Positions 1 through 12,617 of a stretch of DNA of 64,000 nucleotides are shown here, one piece after another. The notes below the pieces were generated by a model. The model saw nothing but the letters and a program-made list of their open reading frames with translations. It did no database searches and was not told the DNA's origin. The stretch's first letter is position 1; every line of letters starts with the position of its first letter. Source of the stretch: Trissonchulus latispiculum (Eukaryota; Nematoda; Enoplea; Enoplida; Ironidae); the NCBI GenBank assembly GCA_030248195.1, contig JASAND010022250.1:1-64000 (forward strand), written 5' to 3'. The translations under genes were made by a program, and so were the position numbers.

Positions 1-1290
1 CCTATTTGCACTTCTGTAAGTTGTACCGTTAGAGCGGGGGAAAAACCCAATGGGGGGAAAAACCCAAATGGGGGGAAAATAAACCCACCCCTCACAGGTC
101 TTAAAAATTGTTCTATCGCAATTCTGACACTTCCAGTGTAAAATTCAACCCTTTTTTAGTTAGTATGAACCAAAAAACCCGAGCTAAGTAGCTTTTTTTG
201 AGATCTCAGGTGCCGTTGAAAATGCTGCATCAACTGGCCAGGTTTCATAAAGTTTAACACATAAACATAGGGCAATTTTTGAAAAATGCTAAAAATGATG
301 TAATTTGATAAAACTTATTATTCTATCGTGTAGAGAATGGTTTTTTACGTAGAATTGGCTGTTAAAATCAACAATTGTACCTGTATTGGGTCCTCCAGCA
401 GCGAAATGGCACTTTTAAGGTTTTTAGCACCTAGCTAGCCAGATAAGCAAAATTGTCCGAAACTGACCGCATAGGATGACGCAGCGTGCTCGATAGTACC
501 GTGCTATAGTCTCTAATTGTTTCCGTGTTGAGTTGTTAAAAAAATTTTCAAAAAAATTTGGGTGGGTTTTTTTCCCCCCAAAGTGGGTTTTTTCCCCGCC
601 ACATTTGGCAATGTGCCAGACCAACGGTACAGCGGATCGGTCTAATTTTGGCTGTGTGCAAAGAGGAAGAGTTGCCATCATTGCAGATATTTGCAAAACT
701 TTTCTAACCCAACCCAGTCAAAAGTTACATCGGTCCAAACTTTTGGTAAATTTTTGGATGGTTGAACCAAAAAGTAGTTGTCATTTTCAAAATGTCATAA
801 AATGAGCAGGAGTGAACCAAATGACTTGATCTTTGCATACGTAGGTAAGAAAGAGTCGCGCTTTCTGCTGCTATGTTTTGGAGCTCATATCTCCAACCCA
901 TGACCCAGGAGGCGGGTGGGTTTTTTTCCCCCCAAAAATGGGGTGGGTTTTTTTTCACCCCATGGCTATACGTAAAAAACCATTCTCTACACGTTAGAAT
1001 GATAAGTTTTATCAAATTACATCGTTTTTAGCATTTTTCAAAAATTGCCCTATGTTTATGTGTTAAACTTTATGAAACCTGTCCATTTGATGCTGCATTT
1101 TCAATGGCACATGAGATCAAAGAGTTGAATTTTATATACACGGGCAGTGTCAGAATCGCACTACGATAATTTTTAGGACCTGTGAGGGGTGGGCTTATTT
1201 TCCCCATTTGGGTTTTCCCCCCATTGGGTTTTTCCCCCGCTACTTTTTGCATTATACCGGCCTAACGGTACAACCTAGAGAAGTGCAAAT
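1..1290. repeat. Foldback (long inverted repeat) element
   Basis: The first ~345 bases and the stretch from ~965 to 1,288 are inverted copies of each other. Matching landmarks are the outer ATTTGCACTTCT / AGAAGTGCAAAT ends, the GGGGGAAAAACCCAA / TTGGGTTTTTCCCCC tract, and the block around 255-345 that recurs reversed at 965-1,065. Arms are diverged but continuous. A central ~600 bases also carries GGTGGGTTTTTTTCCCCCC tracts in both halves. The left end lies at the window edge, so no target duplication can be tested. No protein is encoded. This is best read as a non-autonomous foldback DNA transposon; its superfamily is unknown. Confidence 0.75.
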
Positions 1291-1394
1291 GGGCTTAAAA
1301 GAAAGTTCTAAGTACGCCATGTACGATGGTATATAGAGTTCTCAGCTAGCCCTTATAACAAAAAAGTTCCAGCCATAATCCGAAAAAGTGGGTT

Positions 1395-2660
1395 CCAAGC
1401 TTAACAAAAAAAAAATCAAAATTCGGTTTTTTGGCTGGAACTTTCGCAAAACTAAACCAAATCGATTACTTTGAGGACCCATGGATAGGTCTTGGGCTAA
1501 GCTTTAAAACCACCCCGGTTTCGTTGCTCTACGGCCTACCAGTAAGTAGCAGTGGACGAAAATGTGTGATTTTTTTTTGTTAAAGGTTTAACAAATAAAA
1601 AATCACCCGTTAACAAAAAAAAAATCAGTGGCGGATCGGATCCCAGAGAGCAGCTAGCAACTTTTTCTCATCAGTTTTGGATAGAGCGCACTAAATAACG
1701 TAGTTAGAACCCCAAACCGCTAACCTAGTGCTCCAACTAAGGCAACTGACCCCGCCGAAGTCTTAGTGGTCACTGGTGGCCCCCGACAGCGTCCAGTATG
1801 AAGTCTGGTGGCTCTAAAGTGCCGTTTTAAAGGCTAAAACGTTGTTTTTTCGTGTTTGTGAGTGATTATAATCTATTTCCAGGCATTTTGGCAGAGAAAC
1901 TCAGAATTTCGTATGTTGCTGGGGTATGACCCACGGTCACGTGACCCCTGCCGGACCCATCCGGACCCTCCAGGTACCAACTGGACAGTCCGAAGTGGCT
2001 ATAAACATGTCCTAGGGGGTTTTCGAGGGCGCTGAATTCAAATCTGGCATTAGTTTTTAGGTAACTATGGGCTAATACTGACTTCTGGGATCACGTTTAC
2101 CATCGGACGGTCCAGGCCTGGCTGGTTACCAGGTTGGACTCCCAGAAGTGTCAGGTAACCTCAAAAACAACGTATATAAGGGTTTTCGAGGTCGCTGAGC
2201 TCGATTTTGACGTTAGTTTTGCTCTAGCTGCTGTTCTGACTTCAGTAACGAAACATAAAAATGATTTTTTATTTGTTAAAATTTTAACAAAAAAAAAATC
2301 ACCCACCCCAGGACGGCTCAGAGGTCCGACTGGGAACTTCTATATATGTATCGATAGCCCACAGTCAGGACATGTCACATGCACAATATGGGTTGCCTAG
2401 AGTTTTCCTTTAGCAAATAGCAGCCGAAATTCGAACTTCGGTCATGAACGTTTTTGAGGTCACTTTTGGGTACCCTCACTTAAAGGTCTGCCCTGAACGC
2501 ATGGAGAGGGCCTAGGGGCTCAAACTCACAGGCTGTAATGTCGAGATGTGTGGCTATCACCATGCAAAAAATTGGGTCTCTGCGACTTTCCTGTGACTCA
2601 GGGTGGGGTGATTTTTTTTTTGTTAAAATTTCGGGTGATTTTTTTTTGTTAAGCTTGCTA
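1395..2660. repeat. Region of inverted TTAACAAAAAAAAAATCACCC motifs
   Basis: A motif TTAAC-(A)9-10-TC(ACCC) recurs forward near 1,398-1,418, 1,611-1,627 and 2,283-2,305, and reversed near 1,562-1,580, 2,607-2,627 and 2,636-2,656. The clearest pair is 2,279-2,311 against 2,599-2,630, which would bound a ~350-base inverted-repeat unit. The rest holds weak diverged direct similarity (ggttttcgaggGCGCTGA at ~2,018 and ~2,182). No coding signal was seen. Family unknown; probably degraded non-autonomous elements. Confidence 0.45.
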
Positions 2661-3082
2661 TAGTCATAGGTGTACCACCTGTTTGGGTGGGGGGGGGGGT
2701 AAAAAGTCCAAATCTGGCTTGGGGGGTCTAAAAAATCGGAAATTGTTGAAAAAACTGTACCCAAATTTTCTTCAGCTAAAAATAATCCCTTTTAACATAA
2801 AATCTACTATTTTCGACACAAATCTACTCAAAAACTACTCTTATTGCGTTCTACAACCTATTTTTTAGCGTTTTTAACTATTTGCAGCCAATTTTTTCAG
2901 AAAATTTTCATAATCCAAGACCCAAGTTACTGGATATTGTGTAAAACCTGGAAAAGCATACAGTAAGGACAAACTTTGGATGGGGGCCCTCAAGTTGAAA
3001 GGGAGGGGCCCAAATCGCAAAGGGGGGTGCCCGGGGCCCTGGGGCCCTCCCCCTGGATCCGCCACTGCCCCCACCCCCAAAA

Positions 3083-3412
3083 TTTGGACCTCAGAAATTT
3101 CGAAAAATGGCCAAAAAATGCCAAATTTTCTGTAATTTAGCCCTTTTTTCTTCAAAATAATGCTTGTTTTTAACGTTGTAGGCGTTATTGCACCGTTTTA
3201 AAGCGATTTTAAGCCAAAATTTGAGAAAATTTTTTCAAAAAATGACCATTTTTTCAGCCAAAATTAGCTAAGTTTTTGGGTCCAAAAATCGTTGGGGGGG
3301 TTCGGGGGGGGGGGTAGCCAAAAGTTGGGGGAGGGTAAGTCATAAAATCTGGGGGGGATAAAGTTGGTCGAAAATTTGGGGGAATACCCCCACCCCCCCA
3401 AAGGAAACTATG
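3083..3412 (+). repeat. G-tract repeat copy 1 (relative of the MITE at 5,435-5,882)
   Basis: This segment aligns almost base for base with 5,527-5,882: the same GGACCTCAGAAATTTCGAAA block, the same TTTTAGC-type A/T stretch, then GTAGCCAAAAGTTGGGGGAG and a terminal GGAAACTATG. Unlike the complete copy, no matching left terminus (CATAGTTTCC) is present upstream, so this copy looks 5'-truncated. Its right end abuts the 3-kb TIR element that starts at 3,416. Confidence 0.7.
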
Positions 3413-3415
3413 TAT

Positions 3416-6409
3416 CAGGGTTCATGCGGACTTCTGGATTTCATTTTCCCGGTTTTTCCCGGTTTTTCCAGGTTTTTCAGACCCATTTTCCCGGTTTTTC
3501 TTACAGTAAATTGCAGCATATTTACAAAATTATACGTAATTATAGTAGCGATTGTACCATTTTTGGGTCCATTTCGAGCATTCTATAAGCTATCGAACGC
3601 AATATATACATCTCTTAATTAATTAATCTTAATTATATCTTAATCAATTAATAGTAACAAACTGATACCAAAAACGGACTTTAGATTTGTGTTCTGCGAC
3701 CCAAAATACCCATACTAAATTAGATACGAAAAATTGATACAGTTGCGAACCAGAAAAATTAGAAAAATGATACCAAATTTAATTGCTTTTTTGAAATTGG
3801 GGTATTTTGTGAACTAATTTCTATAATGTGCAATTCAAATCTTTCTACTCGCCAGGGATGGACACCCAAAGTCAACAGCAAAAACGGAGTATTACGTTTT
3901 GTTAATTTGTCTTCGTAGTTTTAGTAAAAATGCCGTTTATTCGATAGGCAGAAGTTGGAAAATTTTGAAAGATCACTATAGGTTTCCAACTTTCCAAGAT
4001 AATCTAAAAAATTTAGAAAATTCGTTAAAATGGACTAAATTCTAAATTTTTCAAAATTGTACTCTTCATTCATTTTTCTGAATGTAATTTTTATTAGCAA
4101 ACGTCCAAAATAGTTTTTTCAGAAATTCAGTTTTGCTTTAATTTCAAGGTGCAATATAATATGGGCACCGGATATCCGGACAATATATATAGCTGATTTG
4201 AGAAAAAATATCCGGATATAAGTTAACATTTTAGACAAAGTTATGAACACCAAACTATCCAATTTTTGACAAATATTGAAATTTTTAAACAATATTTTTA
4301 CAAAAAGTTCTCCGCTTCGGTGAAATATTTTTTGAAACCAACACTGTACCTTGGCTTGATGACAGAAACTATATATACGACCGTAACCGAACATGCGTTA
4401 ACGTAAAATATTCATAATTTTGGTTAAATTTTACAATACAAGGGGTCTTGGGAGGGAGAGCCATAGCCACAATTAAGAAATTTTTTCAATAAAGTACGTA
4501 TATAATTCTTTAAAGCTTTTTTATTTTGAAGATGAAGAGTCAAGATAATTTTTAGCAATCACAAAATTTTACTGCAAAAAACTGGGGCAAAAACGGAAAC
4601 GGAAATTCTATTTCCGCAATAACTTTTTACCGAAAAAACCATCCGTTCCCACCAGCTTGCTATAATCCAACCTTCACACTATCAATAAGCATGAATATGC
4701 AAACGCAAGTAATAACTATATACAACAATATTATGCAACGTTATTCGTTTTTTCAAAAAAATTCTGGGTTTTTTGCGCCACAAACTCCGAAATTACGCAA
4801 TTTTTTCTGAAATATGTACGCAAAAAATTTTGGGCCGCTGCGCCACAGTACGCAAAAATTTTAGAGCCAAAATATGCTTAAAAAATGCGATTTGGAATCA
4901 AAAATTTCAAAATTCTCCTAATTTTTGTTGGGGGCTGCCGCCCCCAGACCCCCGCCTTGTGTGTACATTTGCTTATTTGAATTTACTCCAAAACTTTATG
5001 GTTGTTTGTTGTTAATTGATATTGATGCTAAAGCGTTGTATTGCATCAGCTATGTTTTGTTTTCCACTATAGAATACAAAAGTGCCTTTGCAAAATTGTT
5101 TGGGGCATCAAAGCATTTTATACAACACATCAAGTGCAGGAACCGTACGTTGATTAAAAAATGAAAATTGTAGATGTATATAATCTGTTCAGCTCTACGA
5201 AACTTACCCCTCGCAAGTGGCCGCACAATTTTCTTGGAACACACGAAAAAGGACGGTTTCTGAATCAACTATTTATTAATTTGTTGAAAAGTTTTGAACT
5301 ACAAAAGACATTCTTGAAAAATTTTTGCGCCTTCGGCGCATCTACGTAATTGTTCTTATTTCGTTCCCAGCTTTAACGTTTGCGTTCTTTCTTTAGCGTA
5401 TTTGTCTCTGATCTTTCTTCAATGTCGTCAAAACCATAGTTTCCCTGGAACTTTGGGTCTCGGGGGGGGTAAATCTTGGCCGACCTCCGAAATGTGATGG
5501 GGGGTACCCCCCCCCAACCCCCCCCAGAATTCGGACCTCAGAAATTTCGAAAAATGGCCAAAAAATGCAAAATTTTGTGTAATTTAGCCCTTTTTTCATC
5601 ATAATAAGGCTTGTTCTTAACGTTTTAGGTGTTTGGCACCGTTTTAAAGCGATTTTAGGTCAAAATTTTCAAAAATTTTTCAAAAAATGACCATTTTTCG
5701 ACCAAATTTAGCTAACTTTTTGGGTTCAAAAATTGTTGGGGGGGGGGGTTCGGGGGGGGGTAGCCAAAAGTTGGGGGAGGGTAAGTCAAAAAAATCTGGG
5801 GGGGGGGGGGTTAAATTTGGTCAAAATTTTTGGGGGGGGGATACCCCCCCCCCCCCCCCCCCCCCCCCCAAAGGAAACTATGGTCAAAACGACATAATGT
5901 TAAATAATCATAATACGTTGTATTTATTTGACCGTCAAATTTAGGAATTTTGCGTAAGGACAAGCTAGGCTTCAAAACTTAGTTCGCTTACATTCAGTTT
6001 CAAATTTTTAAAATTAGTAAAAATTATTTTGGCAGAAGCAGGCAGGTTGCCTCAAAGTATGAGATGATACGTTTCAATTTCTGAGAAAATTCTGTACCAA
6101 TGATTCAATTAGAAACCTGAAAACCAAAAGTGACAAAAATTAAGAAGGAACTTGAGAAGTGATCACACAATTTGGAAAGCGGCCATATCGTGAAGAAAGT
6201 AGTTGGAATTAAAAGAAATGCAAGTTTTATGGGGAAAACTTGAAATTAGTTTTTAAAATTTTAACTGAAATTCATTAATTTGCACCAAAAATACAAAAAA
6301 TTTCTCTGACTTTCTTATTTTCCCGGTTTTTCCCGGTTTTTCCCGGTGTTTCACGATTTTCCCTGATATTCCCGGTTTTTCCCGGTTTTTCCCGGTCGCA
6401 TGAACCCTG
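3416..6409. mobile_element. TIR DNA transposon relic, non-autonomous, ~3.0 kb
   Basis: The left end reads CAGGGTTCATGCG and the right end its reverse complement CGCATGAACCCTG (13-bp TIR). The six bases ATGTAT flank both sides (3,410-3,415 and 6,410-6,415), as expected for a target duplication. Both subterminal regions carry runs of CCCGGTTTTT (3,448-3,500; 6,322-6,395) that read the same way on the + strand. The interior is AT-rich, has no transposase I can recognise, and contains a GCGCC-TTCG-GGCGC hairpin near 5,325-5,340. The CAGGG terminus recalls hAT elements, but the visible duplication is 6 bp rather than 8, so the superfamily is uncertain. Confidence 0.65.
5435..5882. mobile_element. 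hAT-type MITE, 448 bp, perfect 8-bp TSD
   Basis: The element starts CATAGTTTCC and ends GGAAACTATG, a perfect 10-bp TIR, and is flanked on both sides by GTCAAAAC (5,427-5,434 and 5,883-5,890). An 8-bp duplication is characteristic of hAT-superfamily insertion. The body is non-coding with long G and C homopolymers. It is nested inside the 3-kb element at 3,416-6,409, so it inserted later. Related copies: 3,083-3,412 and, more distantly, 6,496-6,760. Confidence 0.85.
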
Positions 6410-6495
6410 ATGTATGTATCATGGGGGAGCTCGGAGAGCCCCCCATAATATGAGTATATATACATATATCTATATATATCCCGGAGGGCGGGGGT

Positions 6496-6760
6496 TGGGT
6501 GGTGGTAGCCGAAAGTTGGGGAAGGGTAAGTCAAAAATTCTGGGGGGGGGGGGGCAAAGGGAATTTTGGGGGAAGTACCCTACACCCCTGGAAAATCTGG
6601 GGGAGGGGGGAGTTCCGTTACGGAGGGGGAGACTGGTCGCCGAAAATTGCCGAAAAACCTCTAGATTTACTATTGTTTGCCCTTTTTGGTCGCTTTTCGG
6701 CCAAAAATCTTGGGGGGGGGGGCTGCAGAATACATCTGGGGGGTTGCGGAAATTGGCATG
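6496..6760 (+). repeat. G-tract repeat copy 3 (diverged)
   Basis: It contains GGTAGCCGAAAGTTGGGGAAG followed by GGTAAGTCAAAAATTCTGGGG, matching the 3' halves of the copies at 3,083-3,412 and 5,435-5,882, then drifts into other G-rich sequence. The open frames here are by-products of G-tracts (glycine/tryptophan-rich) and are not credible genes. Confidence 0.5.
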
Positions 6761-7205
6761 TGTGGGGGCCTTCCTAACACATTATGCTTTCGTGTTTTTG
6801 ATAGTTTTTGGGTTGTGTTAGTCCCCTCCCACAGTTCCAAACACCAAGCCAAGCAATTATTACACAAAATAGTTAGTTTTTAATTTCCATTATATTTGCA
6901 CTCTTACGTCAAAGACACGGTTGTATATTAAATCTAGCAATGACTAATCCGCATTAGACACAAAAATCTGGTGATTTAAAAGTTTGACCAAGCAGGGATA
7001 TAATCCTCTACTTTGGCTAGTTCTGAGATTTTAGAGAAAGCACAGACTATAGTCAATGCGCGGACGGGAAAACGTCTAATCGACTAGTGCACGTAGTTGA
7101 GTTAGCCCAATGTCATTTTCAAAGCAAATTAACTTCTACCGCTAAATTGTAACACTGAATTTTCAAGTTTTAGCTGTGATGGAATTCATAGTATTTCCTT
7201 TCTCC
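6761..7205. other. No recognisable feature
   Basis: AT-rich sequence with no coding signal, no terminal repeats and no RNA gene that I can recognise. Confidence 0.6.
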
Positions 7206-7870
7206 TTGGGGGTGATTCCTTTTGGACACATCAACTTTGAGCCATTTTATTACTCTTTCATTATTTGAGTTAAGAAATCATTTTTACATCAAATCAAAAT
7301 GTAGCTGAACATTTTTCTTTCTGATGAATCCAGTGGAACCAGTTTTGACTTTCGCAAAGTTTTTTCACGGATTTTTTGAGAAGCGCAACTTTTCAGATTT
7401 TTTGCTGGCGGAAGTAAGTTTTTCGTGAAACATCCGTTACATCACTCGACACCACTATCAAATAGCTGGGCACTCTTTTTCCAATATTTTGAAATCGCTC
7501 TTCGTTATGGAGAAATTAGCTAAACGTATACGCAACCTGGATTTGCCCAGTTTCCCCAACTTTGGCTTGGACTTCCCCAAAATCGCTGGGAAACGTTGGT
7601 CTTATTTTTGGAAAAACTACATTTTGTAGATGTACATTTTGTACTACATTTTGTATGATAGATAGCAGCCTACAGAATAGGAATAGCAATTGGAAGATGA
7701 CCATGCCTCTGATAATTGGCCTCCGTGAGACATTTAAATCGACACCGTTACTTTATTACGTAGACAAAGTAGTAATGCATTATTTGATTTCTGCTAAATG
7801 GCAACTTGTCGACGCCGAAATAGTTTGTTATATTTCACGATAGATAGAGAAAGCTGGAAAGTTGCTTCAG
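7206..7870 (+). mobile_element. Partial copy A of the GGTGGTGATTCC MITE family
   Basis: Starting at GGGGGTGATTCCTTTTGG, this stretch follows the complete element at 13,727-14,708 from its left end to about two-thirds of its length. Shared landmarks include AATCATTTTTACATCAAA, ATCAAATAGCTGGGCAC, CTTCGTTATGGAGAAATTAG and the CACGATAGATAGAGAAAGC block. It is diverged and its right end is not recognisable. Non-coding. Confidence 0.65.
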
Positions 7871-9725
7871 ACAACAAAAAGTAGCCTCCCAGGAACAATT
7901 TTTTTAAAATCGTGACCTCGCTGTTGACCGTAGATAAGAGCCAGAAATCTAAAAATTTCTGATTCGGCGTGTAACGAGGTCGTCATTCTACTTTCCAAAT
8001 ATTACAGCAATGGCTTAAGGTGCTGGTTTCCTTTCGAGATTTTTCACTCATACGGCTTTAATCTTTTACGTAAATGGATAAAACTTACAAAAGAACCTAT
8101 TTCCGTGCTCTTTAACATTCTGGGACCAGTCCCGCATTTTCAGGCCAAAAGATAAGAAAGTTTTGAATTTTGGCCTTAGGCTCCCAGTAGGTAGTCAGGA
8201 CACGGGATTGGCTGTTATAACTGGAAGCGGACACGAAAATGAACATTTTTGCTTTTAAAACTTTTGAGCTATCTCCAGTGGTTCAGTCAGTAAAAGCAAA
8301 AACTGTTTTGAGGATCAAAAAATGGCCATTTTTGAGGAAATCAGTTTTTTCAAAATTACTGCAACAGGTTAAGGACAAAGTTGGCTTATTTCCACTCAAT
8401 CGATACAGCGTCTAAATGCACATTTTATGAATGCCTATTAGCCGAACTTTATTGCTTTAAGCTAGAGATTTGGCCGAAAAGCCATTTTGGCGAAACTGCG
8501 ATTATTTATTTCGAACATCGATTTCTCAAAAACTACTCGGCGGATTCCGGAGATTTTTGGCGGAATCGAAATTCGTACTTCTGCGGAGGTACGTTTTCCT
8601 TGGTTTGAGCTATAACAACTCCAGTTGCGAGAAAATTGAATACAAAGTTGCGAAATTTCTGTCTCGCTCATTTGCCAGATTTTCTGGTGTATTGAGGCTT
8701 GTTGAGCCAAATCCAAAAACACTTCCCTCGGCCCATGTATCCTCTGTATGATAGCACAAGAAAAAAGTTTGGCCGATTCTTCAGTTTTGAGAAATCGATG
8801 TTCAAAAATGTTTGGTCTATATTCATCCTGTTAGATGTCAGCATGTCTAAAAATTTCTGCTATTTTTTGCTAATTTTGCCAGTTTCGTGAGCTCATGTGA
8901 ATCTACAGCTAATAAGCTTCAAAACGATGCATAAAGCTCTTTCCAACTCCAAAAATTGCGAAAGCTACAGCGTTTTAAAGAATCACTATAAAAGCACTGC
9001 ACAAAAGGATACCACCACGGCGGGCCACGGCGGTTTTTTGCTTTTAGAAGTTTTCCATAAGCTTTCCCTAAACACATTACTCATAAGATTGATATGGACC
9101 AAAGCTACCTCCCCATGGATCTACCCACCCCAAGTTACACCTATGGATCAGGCTAAAATGTGGACTTGAGTTTGAGTTGCAAAAAAGTCAATTTGGGCAG
9201 AGGGGCAAGCAAGCTTTTGAATTTTTGAAACATTTTAGTGAAATTCAGGTTTAGGATCGCTTTATAACCGTGCAGCAGCGCCTCAAATGTTGAAAATAAA
9301 CCTTCTCTTGAATAAAATGACTATAATACAGAAAATTTGCATTGGCCATTTTTCAAAATTTCTGAAATCTCTATTTTAGGAGGGAGTACCTCTCTAATTT
9401 TAGCGGTCGACCACTAAATTTCCAAAATTCCTCGCCCCCAGAGTAAAAGTTTCAGGGAAACTATGGTGCAGGATCTTGTTTCATTCAATGTCTGTCTGTT
9501 CATTCCCCCTACGCAAAAATAGCTAAACTATAAGCCCATCACTTTCTGATGACATCAAGTTACAAAGTTTACTCTAAAATAGCAGCATTTTGGTCAGAGA
9601 TGTTTATGTGACACACTAGTTCTGGTCGTAGATTATGATGGCAATGTTGGTGCTTCATGTAGTTATTTGAATGATTTGGAAATAGTCATTTCACTCACAT
9701 TGTCGCTAAATCGTAAATATTTTCA
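7871..9725. other. No recognisable feature
   Basis: About 1.85 kb of AT-rich sequence without a convincing ORF, terminal repeat or RNA gene. Around 8,460-8,680 several short frames overlap on both strands, but none resembles a known protein. Confidence 0.5.
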
Positions 9726-10503
9726 CTTAGGAACTTTTAGTACATTCGACACCGATTCTTAGTAAATCCGGGAAACTAAAAAACCCAATGGCGTTCTCAA
9801 TTCAAAATCGAGGAGATATGGGACACTTCCTTTAACATGACGTGTGCGCAACCTGAATTTTTCCCATATTTATCAAATTTATCAAGCGATTACTTTAGCT
9901 AGAAAGCAGAAGTCGGGGCAACTAAAACTTCCCGGGGTATTTTAGTGTCGAACGCATCTCCTAGTGACAGTGCTCTATCTTGCATGGTAAATGCTCCGCA
10001 ATCCTTGAAAAAAATCGGCCGTGTTTTTGAAATAACTACAATTTAAAAATTACCGCCTATAGAATAGCAATTCTAATGAGGTAGAAGCAAGCACAGCGAC
10101 CACGTCTTGGATGATTTGCCTCTATAGATATTCTTCAAAATGATACCCATGGCTTATTCTTGGGATCTGTGTAGTTCCGTTCAAGAAATAATGGACTATT
10201 TGATGTAAGTTTTTTGATGCTGAAGCGAGAAAAAGTAACTCATGCCTCAGATAATGAAATGCTGAAGGATGCTGTGAAAGCAAAATGTGGAGCTCAACGA
10301 GATCTTTCGAATGAGTTGTCACAACTGTGCAAGTGTAAGTCCTGTCCAATTGTCAGAAATTAGCAAAAACTGACCGGAACACAAACGTCTGATTTTAGAA
10401 GTTGGAATTGAAGAGGGTGCTAAGTGTTTTTTGGAAAGACTCGTGAAATTTTCAACTTTGTTTTGGCCATGAACTAGCAATATGGCACCAAAAGGAATCA
10501 CCA
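9726..10503 (+). mobile_element. Partial copy B of the GGTGGTGATTCC MITE family
   Basis: The right two-thirds of the family is recognisable: CAAGCGATTACTTTAGCTAG, then AGAAGTCGGGGCAACTAAAA, GAGCTCAACGAGATCTTTCG, and the terminal CCAAAAGGAATCACCAC at 10,487-10,503. Its right terminus abuts the CTTTAAAG that borders the next element at 10,512. Non-coding. Confidence 0.65.
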
Positions 10504-12142
10504 CTTTAAAGCTTATATCCTACTTACACCTATCTACTTACGCCTAATGTTTGATGTTTCCTCCTAGAGATAACAAAACTCAAAATCCTACTTACGCCTA
10601 AACCTCAAAACTGAAATTCCTACTTACGCCTAAAATATTTCCTTGCAAAACTCCAATTCCTACTTACACCTAAAACGAAAGCTCTACCGTAATCCACTTG
10701 CATGTTTTACCGTGCAGACCTTTGTACTATGTCTACACAGTAACTAATGCGCGGAAATAAAAATGTATAAAAATCTTTATTTAAAATTCAATGTAACGTT
10801 TTGACAAATAATCTTTTGTCAGCTGTGCATTTAACTTAAAACTAGAGAAATTGCACATGCATTCAAAGACATACGGTCAAACGTGTATGCATTTATGGTC
10901 TCATTTTATAATTGGAGAATATAACACAAGGGCTGTTCAGTATAAGCTAAAGTTGTAAGCATAAGCAAACTTAAAATTTTTAAACTTAAAATTGTATGAT
11001 CAGTTAGGTAATTGTTGGGAAGCTTCTGTTCAAAATTTGAGCTAAATTGGTTAAGTTTTGCTGAAGAAAAGAAAACGAATTCCTCCTCCAAATTGTTTGC
11101 TAGATCCTGTAAAATTATGTCCTTACTTTAAAATTTAAGAACATTTCGGTGTGCTGTAATATTTTAATTAGTTTGTTTAATTTTTCTGGAAAAATGGAAA
11201 TTTATTTCTAATAAATAAAGGTGAACCGCAAAATTGCTGTTTAGTTCATATAAGCAAACGTAAATTCAGCCCGGTTCATACTTCATGCTTTCCGGTTCAT
11301 ACTTTTTGGAAAAGCACAGTGCTTTGTGCTTTGTGCCTTTCTAATTCATACTTCAAAAATGTGCTTTGTGCTTTGTACTTTTGTGCTTTTGTGCTTTCGG
11401 GTGTGCTGTCGAATGTTGAGCCGAGTTCAACATTTTGATTTGTGCTTTTGTGCTTAGCCAATCAAATTGCAATATTTTTGGCATTATCCAATAGAAGAGA
11501 GAGGCGGCGAATCAGAAGAGATTGAATACGGTATCAAAGAAGACATAAATAAATAAATAAATGATGGAAAAATAAGAAAAATTATAAAAAATTAAAAAGT
11601 TATATATCTAGATTGTAGGCATTTAATTTTAATCCACTGCATGATTTCAATATGTGTTGATTTTTATAATTACTTTGGCTTTATTTGTTAACAAATATTT
11701 TTTAAATTATTTTCTGCTGTTGCTTTGGCAAATATGCGGTTTAGAAGTTAATCACTGACAGACAACCTTATATTTTGGTTTTTGAAAAATTTTGAAACTT
11801 TCTCCTCTATTTGAATTGTGGCTGAAAATATACATACTTTCTATGGGTCGTTTCACAAAAAACTTAAACTACTTAACTTAAACGACTTAACTTAAACTAC
11901 TTAAACTACTTAAAATATTCGTTTCATAAATAAACGGCTTAAACTTCTTAAAATACTTAAACGGCTTAGTGGCTTAAACGACTTAACTTAAACGACTTAA
12001 TTTAAGTAGTTTAAGTCATTTATTTATGAAACGAATTTATAAGAAGGTTAAGTTAAGCCGTTTAAGTAAAGTCGTTTAAGCCGACTTTTAATGAAACGAA
12101 TGTTTCGAATGAAACGAACGAACAACAACATCAAAATGGTAG

Positions 12143-12617
12143 TTTAAAGGTGCTGGTCCGGTATTATCATATAAGTTTGAAAGACTGCATATATATTCAA
12201 TTCTTGGAGTTCAGCGATAATTTTGATATCACTTTAAAGCTTGGAATGTGCTTATTACAACTACGTAGAATACAGCTGGCTTAGTGCAACTGTTCTATTT
12301 AGATATGCGCGTGAATGAAAACAATTTCGAGCATGGATTACTCCAAGTGTAGGAAAGCTAAAGAAAAGCGACCAGTTCCAGCTTCGAAAGAAACTTCTTC
12401 CCGAGGACTATCTTTTATGAAATTGTTTAAAGAGCAAACAAGCTCAAAATTTTGGGAAAACTGTTAATTTTGTCTGTTTCGCCAAAATTTTTAAGTTCTG
12501 TCGAATTAAAGCTAATTTCTCAAAACCCAATTTTTTTATTTTCGACAATGATATAGCAAATTTGACTAAACTTCAACAGCAAATGTGCTTTAAAAGACAC
12601 GGACCAGCATTTAAATT
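12143..12617. repeat. Small MITE-like unit, GGTGCTGGTCCG termini
   Basis: TTTAAAGGTGCTGGTCCG at the left and CGGACCAGCATTTAAA at the right form an imperfect TIR around ~440 bases of AT-rich non-coding DNA. Both ends coincide with TTTAAA, as in neighbouring elements that seem to prefer TTAA-type targets. Family unknown. Confidence 0.5.

Noticed and set aside
1626..3067. Possible element bounded by CAGTGGCGGATC at 1,626 and GGATCCGCCACTG at 3,055-3,067, a terminus pair common in animal MITEs
   Set aside because: The inner parts of the termini do not pair well, and the 8 bases outside each end differ (A-rich versus C-rich), so the two ends may belong to different insertions.
7562..7843. ORF of 93 codons inside MITE copy A
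   Set aside because: The corresponding frames are closed in the related copies, so coding is not supported.
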